NCBI GenBank assembly: GCA_003476685.1
Contig: DMVN01000116.1
Coordinates: 1 to 5,484 of the forward strand
Direction of reading: 5' to 3'
Source of the DNA: Acidobacteriota bacterium
GTDB lineage: Bacteria; Acidobacteriota; Aminicenantia; Aminicenantales; Saccharicenantaceae
DNA: 5,484 bases
Position 1 is the stretch's first letter. Each line of letters starts with the position of its first letter. Positions 4,672-5,484 of the stretch are shown here, piece by piece. The notes beneath the pieces are model-generated. The model was not told the DNA's origin. It saw only the letters and a program-made list of their open reading frames with translations, and ran no database searches. Position numbers and translations under genes: made by a program.

Positions 4672-5265
4672 ATGAAAGCCCAAAGCCTGCTATCGGTTTC
4701 AGCCCTGGTCTTTTGGCTCCTGTCTGGTTTACCCGGTCTGGATGCTTACCAGGCTACAGCGGCTCCAGCCAGCCAGGAGAAGCCAGATTACCTGGACCAG
4801 GTGCTGCCTCTTATCAATTTTCTGGAAGAGGCGGCCGGCTTCAGGCAGGCCAATGGCCGCTTCCAGGGCCGGGTGGCTGAGTTCAGCGAGACCCAGGTCT
4901 CTGCTTTCTTCCAGTATCTATTCTCGGAACAGACTTCCAGTCTTAAATCGCTTACTATTAAATTATTTCCGGCCAGCCGGGTTGAAGGCTGGATAGTTCT
5001 GGACCTGGGCCAGCAGCCAGGTGCAATTTCCCAGAATCTTTATTTTTCAGCCAGAATTGAGCAGGCAGGCCGAAGGGTTCGCCTTAATTTTAGCAGCCTC
5101 TACCTCGAGACCCAGAGAATCCAGCCAGCGGTTATCAATGCCTTGATTGATCTTATCGCCCGGGTCCAGGGTCAGGAAGCCAGGCACCTGGATGACTGGT
5201 ATGAGCTGCCGGAAGGAATTTCGGGGCTGGAAACGGCGGCCGGAAAGCTCCTGGTCCATTATTGA
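4672..5265 (+). CDS. Exported protein of unknown function
   Basis: A 197-residue protein I cannot assign to a family. The N-terminus is a good Sec signal peptide: MKAQ, then a hydrophobic core from about residue 5 to 22 (LLSVSALVFWLLSGLPGL), then DAYQATAAPAS, with probable cleavage after an AxA-type site near residues 25-32. No lipobox cysteine is present, so it is predicted to be periplasmic or secreted. The mature part alternates short helical and beta-like segments: a FSETQVSAFFQYLF stretch, a beta-rich middle, INALIDLIARV, and a closing WYELPEGISGLETAAGKLLVHY pattern. This layout loosely recalls small lipid-binding-type exported proteins (LmeA/DUF2993 or YpmS-like), which is only an impression. 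The start is forced by a TAA codon two triplets upstream; AAGGA abuts the ATG with essentially no spacer, so initiation may be weak. rsmD follows after 12 nt, so the two are probably cotranscribed. Confidence 0.8.
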   Translation: MKAQSLLSVSALVFWLLSGLPGLDAYQATAAPASQEKPDYLDQVLPLINFLEEAAGFRQANGRFQGRVAEFSETQVSAFFQYLFSEQTSSLKSLTIKLFPASRVEGWIVLDLGQQPGAISQNLYFSARIEQAGRRVRLNFSSLYLETQRIQPAVINALIDLIARVQGQEARHLDDWYELPEGISGLETAAGKLLVHY

Positions 5266-5277
5266 GGTCAGAAGGAA

Positions 5278-5484
5278 ATGATAAGAATAATTGGCGGCCG
5301 CTTTAAGGGCAGAAGGCTGAAAATGATTAACTGTCCCGAAGTCCGCCCCCTGCCGGCCAAACTCCGTGGTTCTCTCTTTAACATACTTCAGGCCAGGGTG
5401 ATTGATGCTTTTTTCCTGGACGGCTTTGCTGGTACCGGGTCAGTAGGCATAGAAGCCCTGAGCCGGGGAGCCAGCCGGGCCGTA
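5278..5484 (+). CDS. rsmD: 16S rRNA (guanine966-N2)-methyltransferase RsmD, N-terminal part
   Basis: The first 69 codons are present; the gene continues past the right edge (full RsmD is about 180-200 residues). RsmD methylates G966 of 16S rRNA on the assembled 30S subunit using S-adenosylmethionine. The opening MIRIIGGRFKGRRLK matches the family IIGG-x2-GR-x-L start, followed by RPLPAKLRGSLFNIL (about residues 28-42) and the SAM-binding motif I, DGFAGTGSVGIEALSRGAS (about 50-68). The substrate-loop segment, commonly RPTxDRVRExLFN in the family, here reads RPLPAKLRGSLFN, losing the usual Thr, Asp and Glu while keeping Arg and the Phe-Asn pair. The ATG has AAGGA (5272-5276) immediately before it and begins 12 nt after the preceding stop. 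Without the C-terminal motif IV (NPPY-like) the activity cannot be confirmed here. Confidence 0.88.
   Translation, partial: MIRIIGGRFKGRRLKMINCPEVRPLPAKLRGSLFNILQARVIDAFFLDGFAGTGSVGIEALSRGASRAV

Overview
This window is ordinary bacterial chromosome of moderately high G+C (by eye in the mid-50s percent), with short intergenic gaps and coupled genes. A pyruvate:ferredoxin oxidoreductase (POR) operon, a short-form ThiC and an archaeal-type endonuclease IV homologue point to an anaerobe. The lineage cannot be fixed from 5.5 kb. The RsmD sequence and the small exported protein remind me of Acidobacteriota/Aminicenantes-like genomes, but that is a weak impression. No mobile element, CRISPR array, tRNA or rRNA was seen.

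Layout. (1) Positions 1-1994, minus strand: porG (gamma), porD (delta ferredoxin) and porA (alpha) in tight translational coupling. porA runs off the left edge, and porB is expected just beyond it. The operon has a strong sigma70-type promoter at 2239-2267 and an unusually long leader of about 235 nt. (2) Positions 2268-2341: junction between two minus-strand operons, holding a large imperfect inverted repeat straight after the upstream operon's last stop. (3) Positions 2342-4499, minus strand: thiC followed by an overlapping endonuclease IV-family TIM-barrel gene, driven by a near-consensus promoter at 4537-4565. (4) Positions 4500-4671: divergent intergenic region with a GC-rich inverted repeat and a small hairpin. 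(5) Positions 4672-5484, plus strand: a small exported protein of unknown function, then the start of rsmD (16S rRNA m2G966 methyltransferase), cut by the right edge.

Function. The POR subunits together oxidise pyruvate with CoA to acetyl-CoA and CO2, reducing ferredoxin. ThiC makes the thiamine pyrimidine (HMP-P), and thiamine diphosphate is the cofactor of POR, so the two operons are metabolically linked, although the sequence shows no shared thiamine control. The thiC leader predicted from its promoter is only about 30 nt, too short for a TPP riboswitch. Several naive longest-ORF starts (TTG for porG and porD, an upstream ATG for the nuclease gene) are better replaced by internal ATGs with good Shine-Dalgarno sequences; the coordinates given here use those.

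Nothing here is convincing as a new biological system. The items most worth a second look are the structured por leader, the thiC-nuclease pairing with its altered zinc site, and the divergent residues in RsmD.
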